A DNA stretch of 64,000 bases, from contig CALCII010000014.1 in the NCBI GenBank assembly GCA_937907395.1, forward strand, positions 248,001-312,000. Direction: 5' to 3'. The stretch is from an uncultured Chitinophagaceae bacterium (GTDB taxonomy: Bacteria > Bacteroidota > Bacteroidia > Chitinophagales > Chitinophagaceae). The notes beneath the pieces were generated by a model, which saw only the letters and a list, made by a program, of their open reading frames with translations, did no database searches and was not told where the DNA came from. Position 1 is the first letter of the stretch, and every line of letters begins with the position of its first letter. This document shows, in pieces, positions 1 to 9,124 of this stretch. The translations under genes and the position numbers were made by a program.

Positions 1-2363
1 AAACATGGAATGGCATAAAAGTTTTTACAACGAAACAAGGGGAAAAAATCTATGGAACAATTACGGCCAATGCAATAAAAAATGAATCCGGTGGTTTAAA
101 CTCAGTGTTGTTTATTGTGAAAGACGACACCAAAAAGAAGGAGTATACAGAAAAGCTGAAAAAAAATAATTCGCATTTAAAAAATAAGTTGATTGAATTT
201 GAAGATAAAATTCATGCGGGAGAACATTTATTGCATTTGTTTATTAAACATACCCCTGCTGCTATTGCAATGTTTGATCTGCAGATGAATTATTTAGCCG
301 CCAGCCAGAACTGGATCAAAAAATTTAATATGCCGGCAGGCCGTTTTATAGGACATTGCCACTATGATTTTTTCCCACATATTAATGAGGAGGTGAAAGA
401 AGCCCACCAGCGTTCTTTAAGCGGAGAGGTGGTGAAAAATGAAGAATTTTTATATAAATCTCCTACCGGAAATGAATACTGGCATCGCTGGGAAACGCAC
501 CCATGGCACACTGCTACAGGAGAAATAGGCGGTATTGTTATTTTCATTGAAGACATCACCAATAAAAAACTCACCGAAAGTTTTATTACAAAAAGTGAGG
601 AACAATATAAAAATCTTATTGAGCGCATTTCTGATGGTTTTATAGCCGTTGATACAAGTTGGCGTGTAACCTTTATTAACAGGACGGCCGAGGAAATACT
701 TCGACAACCGGAAGGTTATTTATTAGGAAAGCAGTTCTGGAATGAATTTCCCGAGACTGTTGGTAAATCATTCTACAACGCCTATCACAAAGCACTTGCT
801 CAACAGGAACATGTTTTCATCGAAGATTATTCCATACTTGCCGGGAAATGGGTGCAGGTAAATGTATACCCATCACCAACAGGGTTATCTGTTTTTTTTA
901 AAGACATTTCAAAAGAAAAAGAAGCTGAATTAAAAGCAAAGAAAAATACAGATTTACTAAACCTTACCCTTACATCGGCACTCGATGCACTGGTTTATAC
1001 AAATAAGGAAGGAAAAATCATCAACTGGAACAAACAGGCAGAGATGATGTTTGGATGGAAAGCAGATGAAATAATTGGCAGCAGTATTTGTGAAACAATT
1101 GTGCCCGAGAGATACAAAGAGGAGCTCGTTGTTTTGCAGGAGGACGGGAAAAAACATTGCCCCTGGCCTGAGGTTAATAAATTAATTGAGATAACGGTGC
1201 TTACAAAAGTGGGCGACGAATTCCCTTGTGAGTTATTTGTTGCTTCATTACAGGAAGAGTCTGAAACCATTTACTGTGCGTTTATCAGGGATATCAGCGA
1301 CCGCAAAAAAAACGAAGAAGAAATTATAAAGAGCCATGCCCAATTAAAAGAAGCGCAGGAGTTTGCGCATGTTGGGTATTGGGAATTAGACCCGATTACC
1401 CAACAATCTAATTGGTCTGATGAAGCATACAGAATCTTTGGGATCGAACCCGGCAGCTTGAACATGACCGTTCCAGAATTATTGAACTTAGTTCATCCGG
1501 AAGACCTTTCAAGCCTTGTGAAGCAAATTGAAAAACTGGAAAAGACACACAAAAGCAGCTTGCTTTATCATCGTATTTTACGTAAGAACGGAGAAGTCAG
1601 ATACGTTTATACTAACGTAAACTTCAAGATGAATCATTCTGGTGTTCCTGTGTTGGTGTATGGAGTGACCCATGATGTTACAGAACTCAAAAAGCTGGAA
1701 ATGGAGATGCAGGAACAAAAGAAGAAAGAGAACCGGAAATTGCTGGCTGCTACAATGGACGCCCAGGAACGGGAACGGAAGAATATTGGAGAAGAACTGC
1801 ACGATAATGTAAACCAGATCCTGGTTGCAACGGAACTATATCTCTCCAGTATTGCAACCCGTTCTCCTAATACAAAATCACTTCTTTCAAAATGTATTCA
1901 GAATATTCAGAATGTAATTCGTGAAAACAGGAAAATTTCTCATGAACTGGTTCAACCGGATTTTGATGATCAATCCCTCATAGAAAAAATCACTTCTTTA
2001 TCCAATGCTATGTTGAAGGATGCCGGAATCAATATTACCATACAGGATTCCCGAATCAATGAAGAACGAATAAGCAAAAAACTGAAGCTGGCAATCTACC
2101 GGATCTTCCAGGAGCAATACACCAATATCATCAGGCATTCAAAAGCAAAATCAGTCTCTGTTTCATTTCATAATGATAAGAAGACGTTGAAAATCCGCAT
2201 CACCGATGATGGTAAAGGAACGAACCAGGATCAACTCACCGATGGTATCGGACTTAAAAACATCAAAAGCAGGCTTAGCCTGTATGATGGAAAAGCAACC
2301 ATATCCACTGCACCCGGAAAAGGATTTACCTTACAACTGAATATTCCGTTATCAATTACCTGA
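1..2363 (+). CDS. PAS-domain sensor histidine kinase (HisKA_3 type), 5' end outside window
   Basis: The gene is cut by the left edge. The frame is open back to base 3 with no stop and no convincing start, and the first ~35 codons read as the end of a PAS domain. Counting from base 105, four more PAS domains follow (about residues 45-150, 165-275, 285-400, 415-535). Next comes a HisKA_3 dimerisation helix with the phospho-acceptor His in EELHDN (codon 1800-1802), then a HATPase_c domain with DDGKG and GIGLKNIKSR. No transmembrane segment is seen in this part, so the sensing is probably cytoplasmic. HisKA_3 kinases normally phosphorylate NarL/LuxR-type regulators; no partner lies downstream here. 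The signal sensed cannot be read from the sequence. Confidence 0.9.
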   Translation, partial: TWNGIKVFTTKQGEKIYGTITANAIKNESGGLNSVLFIVKDDTKKKEYTEKLKKNNSHLKNKLIEFEDKIHAGEHLLHLFIKHTPAAIAMFDLQMNYLAASQNWIKKFNMPAGRFIGHCHYDFFPHINEEVKEAHQRSLSGEVVKNEEFLYKSPTGNEYWHRWETHPWHTATGEIGGIVIFIEDITNKKLTESFITKSEEQYKNLIERISDGFIAVDTSWRVTFINRTAEEILRQPEGYLLGKQFWNEFPETVGKSFYNAYHKALAQQEHVFIEDYSILAGKWVQVNVYPSPTGLSVFFKDISKEKEAELKAKKNTDLLNLTLTSALDALVYTNKEGKIINWNKQAEMMFGWKADEIIGSSICETIVPERYKEELVVLQEDGKKHCPWPEVNKLIEITVLTKVGDEFPCELFVASLQEESETIYCAFIRDISDRKKNEEEIIKSHAQLKEAQEFAHVGYWELDPITQQSNWSDEAYRIFGIEPGSLNMTVPELLNLVHPEDLSSLVKQIEKLEKTHKSSLLYHRILRKNGEVRYVYTNVNFKMNHSGVPVLVYGVTHDVTELKKLEMEMQEQKKKENRKLLAATMDAQERERKNIGEELHDNVNQILVATELYLSSIATRSPNTKSLLSKCIQNIQNVIRENRKISHELVQPDFDDQSLIEKITSLSNAMLKDAGINITIQDSRINEERISKKLKLAIYRIFQEQYTNIIRHSKAKSVSVSFHNDKKTLKIRITDDGKGTNQDQLTDGIGLKNIKSRLSLYDGKATISTAPGKGFTLQLNIPLSIT

Positions 2364-2488
2364 TATTATAATTACAAAACACATTCATACCTTACTTCAA
2401 TTGCATTCACAGGTACTACTGATCAGCATCAGGAATTAAAGACCATTGTGTGATTACCTTTATGCCACATTTATAAAAACCACCTTTT

Positions 2489-3172
2489 ATGCAAATTCGC
2501 TCCTGTCTGGTATTCGCATTGTTATCTCTTTTAATTCATAATCAAAGCTCCGCACAGGATAGTCCGGCCACTTGCAAAGTGGAAGTAAAAGAATTAACAG
2601 GTACTTATACAGGCGATTGTAAAAACGGGTTGGCCAATGGCAAAGGGGAAGCAAAAGGAATGCACCACTATACAGGGCAATTTAAAAAAGGATTTCCCTA
2701 TGGAAACGGTACTTATTATTACAACGAAAACGAATACTATACAGGCAACTTTCAAAATGGAGTGAAAGAAGGAAAGGGCGAAATGCATTACATCAAAGAC
2801 GGTAAGGACAGTGTGATCAAAGGATACTGGAGCGGAAACGAATACAGGGGCAAGTCCTATAAAACTTATTCCATCATTGATATGCCTTTTTACGACCGGG
2901 TGGATATACAACCATCGGATGGGCCGGGTAATACCATCACCGTTATTACAACAGCCACTATTGAATTATTTGGTGTGAGAGAAATTATTGCCACCGATGG
3001 AAGTTTTATCCGGAAAGTAAATACGTTTACAGGTAATTTTATGTCGACCACTATTTATGAGCTGAGTAAATTTCCCGTAAGGCTGATGATTATTTTCAGC
3101 GATGGAAAACAAACACAACTGGAATTATTTAAAAATGCCAATTGGGAAATGCGCCTGTTCCAAAATAAATAA
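2489..3172 (+). CDS. Exported MORN-repeat protein
   Basis: A 227-residue protein with an N-terminal signal peptide (hydrophobic stretch ending ...SSAQ). It is followed by at least three MORN-type repeats at about residues 38-105, recognisable by the spacing Y-x-G-x-F/C-x-x-G-x-x-x-G-x-G (for example YTGDCKNGLANGKGE and YTGQFKKGFPYGNGTY). MORN repeats form beta-hairpin rods that bind lipids or proteins. The C-terminal ~110 residues show no recognised domain. The stop is only 2 bases before the start of the yqgE-like gene, so the two are probably co-transcribed. The biological role is unknown. Confidence 0.8.
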   Translation: MQIRSCLVFALLSLLIHNQSSAQDSPATCKVEVKELTGTYTGDCKNGLANGKGEAKGMHHYTGQFKKGFPYGNGTYYYNENEYYTGNFQNGVKEGKGEMHYIKDGKDSVIKGYWSGNEYRGKSYKTYSIIDMPFYDRVDIQPSDGPGNTITVITTATIELFGVREIIATDGSFIRKVNTFTGNFMSTTIYELSKFPVRLMIIFSDGKQTQLELFKNANWEMRLFQNK

Positions 3173-3174
3173 CA

Positions 3175-3660
3175 ATGATTGCTCCCGGCACCATATTAAT
3201 CAGCTCTCCTTCCCTGCAGGATCCCAACTTTCAGAACACAGTGGTGCTGATTGCAGAAAGTAATGCAAACGGGCACCTGGGATTTGTGCTCAATCAAAAA
3301 CACGATCGCCGGTTAAATGACCTTGTTGAATTCAGCGACAGCCTTCCTTTTCCTTTGTTTGTTGGCGGACCGGTAGACCAGGAGCACCTGTACTTTATTC
3401 ATCGTCGCCACGATCTTATCCCGGGTGGATCTGTAATTACAGAAGACTTATTGCTGGGTGGTGATTTCAAAGAAGCACTTCAATGCATCAATAGTAAAAC
3501 CATCGACAGTACTTCTGTTAAACTTTTTACCGGTTACTGTGGCTGGGATGCAGGTGAGCTCGAAGCCGAGATAGAAGAAGGAAGCTGGATTGCTGCAAAC
3601 AGCCCGTACACAGTTGCCTTTGATGATATAGTGCCACCTTTAACAAACCTGTTGGGTTAA
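3175..3660 (+). CDS. YqgE/AlgH family protein (DUF179)
   Basis: A 161-residue protein matching the YqgE/AlgH family along its whole length. It begins with the characteristic PGTILISSPSLQDPNF, then LGFVLNQ, a VGGPV segment and GYCGWDAGELEAEI near the C-terminus. The family is a small widespread cytoplasmic fold of uncertain biochemical function. It starts 2 bases after the MORN-repeat gene and is probably in the same transcript. The length is slightly short of the common ~185 residues but all recognisable blocks are present. Confidence 0.9.
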   Translation: MIAPGTILISSPSLQDPNFQNTVVLIAESNANGHLGFVLNQKHDRRLNDLVEFSDSLPFPLFVGGPVDQEHLYFIHRRHDLIPGGSVITEDLLLGGDFKEALQCINSKTIDSTSVKLFTGYCGWDAGELEAEIEEGSWIAANSPYTVAFDDIVPPLTNLLG

Positions 3661-3698
3661 TTATTGTTGCAGATATGCTGCATTCTTTACTTTTAAGG

Positions 3699-4220
3699 AT
3701 GAACCGTTTTCTGTTTCTGATCACAATCCTCGTTACAAATTTTTGTTCGGCACAAACCACAAACACTAATTCCCGTTTTGCCGGAAAAGGTTTTATCATT
3801 GAGTTCCCTTCCTCCTGGAGCCTCGATACGTCACATATGATGAAAACCGAATGCATTCTTTTTGCAAGTCCGGAAGGCGATAATGATCGTTTCAGGGAAA
3901 ATATAAATGTTCTCATTCAGCCATTAGGTGACCCCTTGTTTTCACTTGAAAAATATAAAACCATCAGTGAGCAACAACTAACACATTTACCGGGCAAAAT
4001 TGAAACCGAAGAGTCGGCTATCATTCTTAAAGACGGCAAAACCTATTATCGCATGAGCTATGTGCTTTCTCAGGAACAGTTTCAATTGCATATTACTTCC
4101 ATTTGCTATATTAAAAATGCAAAAGCCTTTCTCGTAACCTTCACTACCGAAGCGGCTAAATACGAAACCTACAAAAACGAAGGAGAGAAAGTGCTGGCAT
4201 CTTTTCAACTGTCAGATTAA
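3699..4220 (+). CDS. Exported PsbP-like / DUF1795-like protein
   Basis: The frame opens with an ATG at 3675, but the ATG at 3699 puts a clean signal peptide (MNRFLFLITILVTNFCSAQ) at the N-terminus and has a purine-rich TAAGG just before it, so 3699 is preferred. The mature part of ~155 residues has the layout of small PsbP-like proteins (GFIIEFPSSWSLD near the start, an AFLVTFTTEAAKYE segment near the end). These are periplasmic or lipoprotein-like folds of unknown function. It follows yqgE by under 40 bases and may belong to the same operon. Confidence 0.65.
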   Translation: MNRFLFLITILVTNFCSAQTTNTNSRFAGKGFIIEFPSSWSLDTSHMMKTECILFASPEGDNDRFRENINVLIQPLGDPLFSLEKYKTISEQQLTHLPGKIETEESAIILKDGKTYYRMSYVLSQEQFQLHITSICYIKNAKAFLVTFTTEAAKYETYKNEGEKVLASFQLSD

Positions 4221-4347
4221 TTCATCTGCCCCCCTGTTTGTTATTACTCAAGTCTGCCTCAATAGAAATACACTACATTAAGGAACTTTGTTCCGTTTGC
4301 TTCTGCAATGCTAAAAGAAAGTGGTTAGGTATTTTTTAGCGGATGTA

Positions 4348-5184
4348 TTATACAGCTGATCCTTCATTCGTTAAGCCCGGCTTTTTTTGCAAAACCGAAA
4401 GACATGCTTGTCTGCCCAACTCAATCAACTGTGCTCCTAAATGAAAATCAAATACAGAACAGGCAGACCTTGGTATTTCCACAAGTATTTCCGGTTGATA
4501 TTTCTCAATCATCAGTTCGGTTAAACGGTCCTGTGTAAAATCATAAGAAGTATTGATCAGATCCAGCACATTATACACAGGTGGTGCAGTGGTGGTTTCT
4601 TCAGCATCAGGATCGGGCTGGTGCTTTTTCTGATGGGCATTGATATTCACGGCCACCACCCAGTCCTCCCCGTTCTGTTTCTGTACAAGGTTTAATGGCA
4701 ATGGATTTAACACACCTCCATCCACCAGGTAGGTCTGCTGATCAAGTACCGGTGTAAACACACCCGGTATTCCAACAGATGCCCGGAGTGCTTTGTACAA
4801 ATCGCCACTGTTATAATGTACTTCCTTACGGTGAAGGATATCCGTAGCAACAGCTGTAAACGGAATGCGGAAATGCTCAATCGTTTGATCACCGGTAAAC
4901 TCCCGCAGCTTCAGTAATATTTTATCCCCTTTTACAAATCCTGCTTTTGTAAACGTAAAATCAAACAGGCTGAAAAGTTTTGATTTATTCAATGTGAGCA
5001 GCCATTCTTTGTATTCTTTTAAGTAACCCGCCGCATACAATCCGCCTACTACTGCCCCCATTGAACAGCCGGTAATGCTGGCAATTTCAAACTGATATTC
5101 TTCCAACACTTCTATCACACCAATATGTGCCATACCACGGGCGCCACCGCTTCCCAAAACCAGATGCACTTTACGACCATTCAT
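4348..5184 (-). CDS. Patatin-like phospholipase
   Basis: A 278-residue patatin-family acyl hydrolase. It shows the oxyanion-hole motif GSGGARG (residues 11-17), the nucleophile elbow GCSMG with Ser41, and the catalytic Asp in VDGGV (Asp155), giving the complete Ser-Asp dyad. There is no signal peptide, so it is probably cytoplasmic or membrane-associated, similar in size to RssA/YlbK-type proteins. Members hydrolyse acyl chains from phospholipids or similar esters. It is transcribed opposite to its neighbours and ends before a short intergenic gap shared with the PsbP-like gene. Confidence 0.9.
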   Translation of the reverse strand: MNGRKVHLVLGSGGARGMAHIGVIEVLEEYQFEIASITGCSMGAVVGGLYAAGYLKEYKEWLLTLNKSKLFSLFDFTFTKAGFVKGDKILLKLREFTGDQTIEHFRIPFTAVATDILHRKEVHYNSGDLYKALRASVGIPGVFTPVLDQQTYLVDGGVLNPLPLNLVQKQNGEDWVVAVNINAHQKKHQPDPDAEETTTAPPVYNVLDLINTSYDFTQDRLTELMIEKYQPEILVEIPRSACSVFDFHLGAQLIELGRQACLSVLQKKPGLTNEGSAV

Positions 5185-5287
5185 AAATGGAAGTTACAAC
5201 GATACCTTGTTCTCACCAACGAAGATCCGATGCTTTAACAATCAATTTCAACAGCAATGTTTGTGATGGTTACCTTTAGTATCAGAA

Positions 5288-5635
5288 ATGAATACTATGA
5301 GTACTATCCCCTTCCGTGTTATTGATTGGACCACCGTTTTACCAACCACCCATGCAGGAGAAACCGGAAATGCACTCTGGCAAACACTGCAATACCCGGG
5401 CCTCCGGATCAGGATTGTGGAATACAGTGCCGGTTACCTGGCCGATCATTGGTGCCGGAAGGGACATATCGTTCACTGCCTGGAAGGTTCGTTTACTACA
5501 GAACTTGAAACGGGTGAAGCGTTTTTGTTAAACAAAGGCATGACTTATATTGTATCAGACAATCTCAGTTCGCATCGTTCCGTTTCTGAACAGGGTGTGA
5601 AATTGTTAATCATTGATGGTGATTTTCTGCAATAA
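5288..5635 (+). CDS. DHCW-motif cupin-fold protein
   Basis: A 115-residue single-domain cupin. It carries the family signature around residues 50-62, read here as DHWCRKGHI, plus a beta-rich C-terminal half with HRS at about residue 97. Proteins of this family are small metal-binding beta barrels of unknown substrate. Two nearby in-frame Met codons (residues 1 and 4) make the exact start uncertain by nine bases. It is divergent from the patatin gene and followed by a strong terminator, so it appears monocistronic. Confidence 0.85.
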   Translation: MNTMSTIPFRVIDWTTVLPTTHAGETGNALWQTLQYPGLRIRIVEYSAGYLADHWCRKGHIVHCLEGSFTTELETGEAFLLNKGMTYIVSDNLSSHRSVSEQGVKLLIIDGDFLQ

Positions 5636-5648
5636 TCAATGTATAAAA

Positions 5649-5673
5649 AAAGCGGCTTCAATGAAGCCGCTTT
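5649..5673. terminator. Bidirectional intrinsic terminator
   Basis: A perfect 11-bp stem (AAAGCGGCTTC / GAAGCCGCTTT) with a 3-base loop lies between the convergent cupin gene and the T9SS cargo gene. The run of A on the left supplies the T-tract for minus-strand transcription, and a short TTT follows on the right. Confidence 0.85.
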
Positions 5674-5694
5674 AAACCAAACGAACCATTATCA

Positions 5695-8600
5695 CTATTG
5701 TATAATAATTGAAACAGACTCATCGTTCACCTGCACACGGTATACCGCTTTTGGAAGTTTTGAAAGATCCAGCACATGTGTACCTTGTTTCAGTGTTTTT
5801 TGTTGCACCATCACGCCCAGCAAATTGTAAACACGGATGGTTGCATCTTCACTCAGCTGCACTTGTAGTTGCCCGTTAGTAACCGGGTTGGGATACAATC
5901 GGAACGAAGCCACAGTACCAAAATTCACCGACACTACTTTACTGTAGCTTTGACGTCCATCGGCATCTACCTGCAGGATGCGGTAATAGTTCACACCATT
6001 CACCGGTGACCCATGTATATGATTGTATTGCTGAGTTGTGTTACTGTTGCCTGCTGCTGCCACGGTAGCAATATTGTTCCAATGAACAGCATCGATGCTG
6101 TGTTGCACCACAAAACGATCGGCACCTTGTTCACTGGCTGTGCTCCAGTTGAGATTCGTTACTTTACCCTGCTTTTGTGCGGTAAAGCTGAGCCAGCTCA
6201 CAGGTAGCGTGGTACTTGGATCAAGAATGGAAAACGGAGAGAAGGTTCCTGTATATCCCGTATAAGTAAGACTGGTTGCTGTGGAGGATGTGGTTCCGTT
6301 TTGTTTCACCCATGCACCATCGTAATGGAATAAGGATTTACTTCCCAACACATGGTTTTCTTCACCACTGTTCCAATGGAATTCAAAATCAATTCCGCTG
6401 CCACCATTGGGATTTGCTTTCCCAATATGCCAGGTTCTTCTGATATGATTGTTCCCCACCAGCACACCACTGTTGGCATCGTTATAAACTGCATCCACCA
6501 CACGTACATCAAAATCATCATCGGCACCGCTGTTGTTGGTAATGGTAACAGGATTGAAAGCGCTGTTGCCTGTTGCAAAACTGAAAGAGCTTCCATCGCT
6601 TATACGTTTCCGTAATGTGCCGGCTCCGTTTGTTTGAATATAGTTGGTTGCATCGGCACCTGTAATGGTTCCGCCCAATGTGAGATGATTGCCGTTGAGT
6701 TTGATTTTCACACCGGCCCCATTGAATACAATATTACCCGCATTCCAGTTGGATGGAATTTCCAGGTCCTGTGCGGCCGTCGGACTCATATAAATATCCA
6801 TACCTTCTGCAGGAACCAGTCCGTTGTCCCAGTTATTTCCTTCGGCAAAAGTGTTGTTCTGGCTACCATTCCACTGCGGGCAACCGGTTGTATATCCCTG
6901 CCATTTCAGGAAGGGAAACTGTCCGTTATCACTATTATTAATCCCCCATATATTCTCTGTGCCATTGGTTGTTTCACACTGCATGTCCCAACCATAGTTG
7001 AAGAAGGTGGTGAATTGTTGCATATCATTTTCGGCCAGGCCATCTCCTCCGTAATTGTTCCAATAGTAATTGCGGTAGTAATTAAAGTAACAGTTGCTTA
7101 CCGGATCTCCCGAAGCTGTATAGCCCAGTATAATATTGATTTCACCATAATACATAGCATATGCATTCAGGTCGGCAGAAACATAGAGTTTCGATAAACT
7201 ACCTCCATTCGAAACACCTGCAATACCACCTGTGTATTGAATCATTCCGTTCATATCATCCCAGATGGTTCCGATATAATAGGAATTCGTAAATGCTGTT
7301 TGATCAGCCGCAGCCACTAAACCTCCGTTATAGTGATAGAAAGCGTCACCATGGTTGGTGATATTAGCAATGGAAAATGATTGATCCACTACTGTACCGC
7401 CGTTGCATTGCAGGTAACCAGCAATACCTCCCATGTATATTTCATCATATCCTGTATAGCCGGATCCATTGATGCTGCCGCTGCTGCCCAGTTTGCTGAA
7501 AGTGCAGGTGCCATTTGCATAAGGAGCAAACGGTGCCACATAACGGGCGCCACTGATATTCACATCTTTCAGCATCAGGTTCTTAATGGTAACATTAGAG
7601 CAATTGCCAAACAAACCGGAATAAAGCTCATTTGTACGGTTGATGTAGAGATTACTGATCGTGTGACCGTTACCGTCATAGTTTCCGGTAAACGCATCAT
7701 ATTCACTTCCTATGGGTAACCAGCCTTGCCCGGAATTATAACAGGAAGTGGAAGTAACCACTGCATCAATATCGGCTGTTTGTTTATAATATTTATCAAA
7801 CCTGGAAGGATCCTCTCCGATCCATAACAGTTCTTCGAAAGAAGAAATGAGATAAGGGTCTTCTTCTGTACCGTCACCAGCCGGCATAACAGAAACAGGG
7901 CCGGCAAATACCGTTACTTTAATACTGTTGGAAACAGCTGCACCACCATCCACCTGTAAGCGGTACCAACGGTCTTGTGTAAGCGAACCCATCTGTGCCA
8001 TTGAAAGCTGAGTGGTGGTTGCTCCGCTGATATCATTCCAGCTATTGTTATCATCAGAATATTGCCATTGCAGGCTGGTTCCATAAAAACCAGTCACGTT
8101 AAGCGGAGAAGGTTGTGTACCGGAGCAAATCGTTTGATCAGAACTTACTGTTCCGCCGGATACAGGGTACCCGTAGCTGATTTCCACTTTACCGCCATTC
8201 GTCCAGCTGATATATGCGTTTTCAAAAATTCCGGTTGCACCTGTAACAGCATTTCCACCACGGTATCCGCCGTAACCGGCACGTTCTGCGCCATAAGGAA
8301 ATGTGCCGCCACCAACAGAACCATACTGTCCGCCGCCACCACCACCGCCACCGCCACCATCGGCAGGAGCAGATGCGCCATTACCACCATTATTCAATGT
8401 ACCGTTGGCTGAAGTGCCGGCATTACCCGGCTGGCCAGAGCCCCAGTAGTTGGCCATACCGCCGCCACCACCGGCGCCACCGGCAATAAATTTTACAACA
8501 GAGTTTACTGTTACAATCGTTGCAGCACCGCCACCACCGCCACCGCCGGATGAACCATTGGGACCGGCATTACCGCCATTACCTCCATTGTAATTGGTAT

Positions 8601-8946
8601 TATAAGGAGAAACACCCCCGGTACCGCCTCCCGAATTGTTAACACTGTTGGCACCATTGGTACCCTTACCGCCGGGATAAATATCTATGATATCTCCCGG
8701 TGTTACTGTATAAGATGCATAGATATAACCAACCGGACCGGCAGCCGGATTGTAACATCCGTTACCACAGTCTTGTCCGCCCACGCCACCACCACCGCCA
8801 TATACTTTAATGACGATACTGGTAACACCCGATGGTACCGTCCACGAAGAGGTGCTTGTGTAGGTTGTGGTTGTTTGTGCTGTTGATGTAAAAAAGAGGA
8901 AAAGAAAGAGATAGGCAAATACGCCGCTACGCAGATGAAGGTTCAT
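5695..8946 (-). CDS. Large glycine-rich T9SS-secreted surface protein
   Basis: The frame extends upstream to a TTG at 8970, but the ATG at 8946 places the signal peptide (ending TSTAQ) correctly and is preferred, giving about 1083 residues. After the signal come an aromatic/GGGG-rich region (about 40-270), an Ig-like segment, and GLUG-like repeats (DGNGHTISNLYINR, TGGIAGVSNGGSLSKLY). A beta-rich part follows, then a C-terminal type IX secretion sorting domain (FRLYPNPVTNGQLQV... ending VYRVQVNDESVSIIIQ). The product should be exported by Sec, then crossed over the outer membrane by T9SS and anchored or released. A role in adhesion or matrix is an inference. Many long antisense frames inside it are artefacts of its biased composition. 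Confidence 0.88.
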   Translation of the reverse strand: MNLHLRSGVFAYLFLFLFFTSTAQTTTTYTSTSSWTVPSGVTSIVIKVYGGGGGVGGQDCGNGCYNPAAGPVGYIYASYTVTPGDIIDIYPGGKGTNGANSVNNSGGGTGGVSPYNTNYNGGNGGNAGPNGSSGGGGGGGAATIVTVNSVVKFIAGGAGGGGGMANYWGSGQPGNAGTSANGTLNNGGNGASAPADGGGGGGGGGGQYGSVGGGTFPYGAERAGYGGYRGGNAVTGATGIFENAYISWTNGGKVEISYGYPVSGGTVSSDQTICSGTQPSPLNVTGFYGTSLQWQYSDDNNSWNDISGATTTQLSMAQMGSLTQDRWYRLQVDGGAAVSNSIKVTVFAGPVSVMPAGDGTEEDPYLISSFEELLWIGEDPSRFDKYYKQTADIDAVVTSTSCYNSGQGWLPIGSEYDAFTGNYDGNGHTISNLYINRTNELYSGLFGNCSNVTIKNLMLKDVNISGARYVAPFAPYANGTCTFSKLGSSGSINGSGYTGYDEIYMGGIAGYLQCNGGTVVDQSFSIANITNHGDAFYHYNGGLVAAADQTAFTNSYYIGTIWDDMNGMIQYTGGIAGVSNGGSLSKLYVSADLNAYAMYYGEINIILGYTASGDPVSNCYFNYYRNYYWNNYGGDGLAENDMQQFTTFFNYGWDMQCETTNGTENIWGINNSDNGQFPFLKWQGYTTGCPQWNGSQNNTFAEGNNWDNGLVPAEGMDIYMSPTAAQDLEIPSNWNAGNIVFNGAGVKIKLNGNHLTLGGTITGADATNYIQTNGAGTLRKRISDGSSFSFATGNSAFNPVTITNNSGADDDFDVRVVDAVYNDANSGVLVGNNHIRRTWHIGKANPNGGSGIDFEFHWNSGEENHVLGSKSLFHYDGAWVKQNGTTSSTATSLTYTGYTGTFSPFSILDPSTTLPVSWLSFTAQKQGKVTNLNWSTASEQGADRFVVQHSIDAVHWNNIATVAAAGNSNTTQQYNHIHGSPVNGVNYYRILQVDADGRQSYSKVVSVNFGTVASFRLYPNPVTNGQLQVQLSEDATIRVYNLLGVMVQQKTLKQGTHVLDLSKLPKAVYRVQVNDESVSIIIQ

Positions 8947-9075
8947 TGGATTTTGGATTTTAAAGGTCAATAATCTGTTTCAAAAATAGCTGCAGGTTAT
9001 AAAATATACAATAAGCACTAACCTGTAATTTATTCTAAGCACTATTGACAGTACCGCATAAACGAAGACAAAAAA

Positions 9076-9099
9076 AAGCAGCCCGTTTCCGGACTGCTT
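9076..9099 (-). terminator. Intrinsic terminator of katG
   Basis: A hairpin AAGCAGcCCG / CGGaCTGCTT with a 4-base loop lies 26 bases after the katG stop. A run of seven A on the top strand (T on the transcribed strand) follows it in the minus direction. Confidence 0.75.
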
Positions 9100-9124
9100 C
9101 TATTCTTAAAACAAGTCTGCTCTT

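Noticed and set aside
6634..7197. Long plus-strand frames opposite the glycine-rich T9SS cargo gene (for example 6634-7197, 7381-7719, 8062-8412)
   Set aside because: They are mirror images of biased Gly/Ser/Asn codons of the minus-strand gene, with no start context and no recognisable protein.
8947..8970. TTG start at 8970 for the T9SS cargo gene
   Set aside because: The ATG at 8946 places the signal peptide at the N-terminus; the eight extra residues add nothing recognisable.
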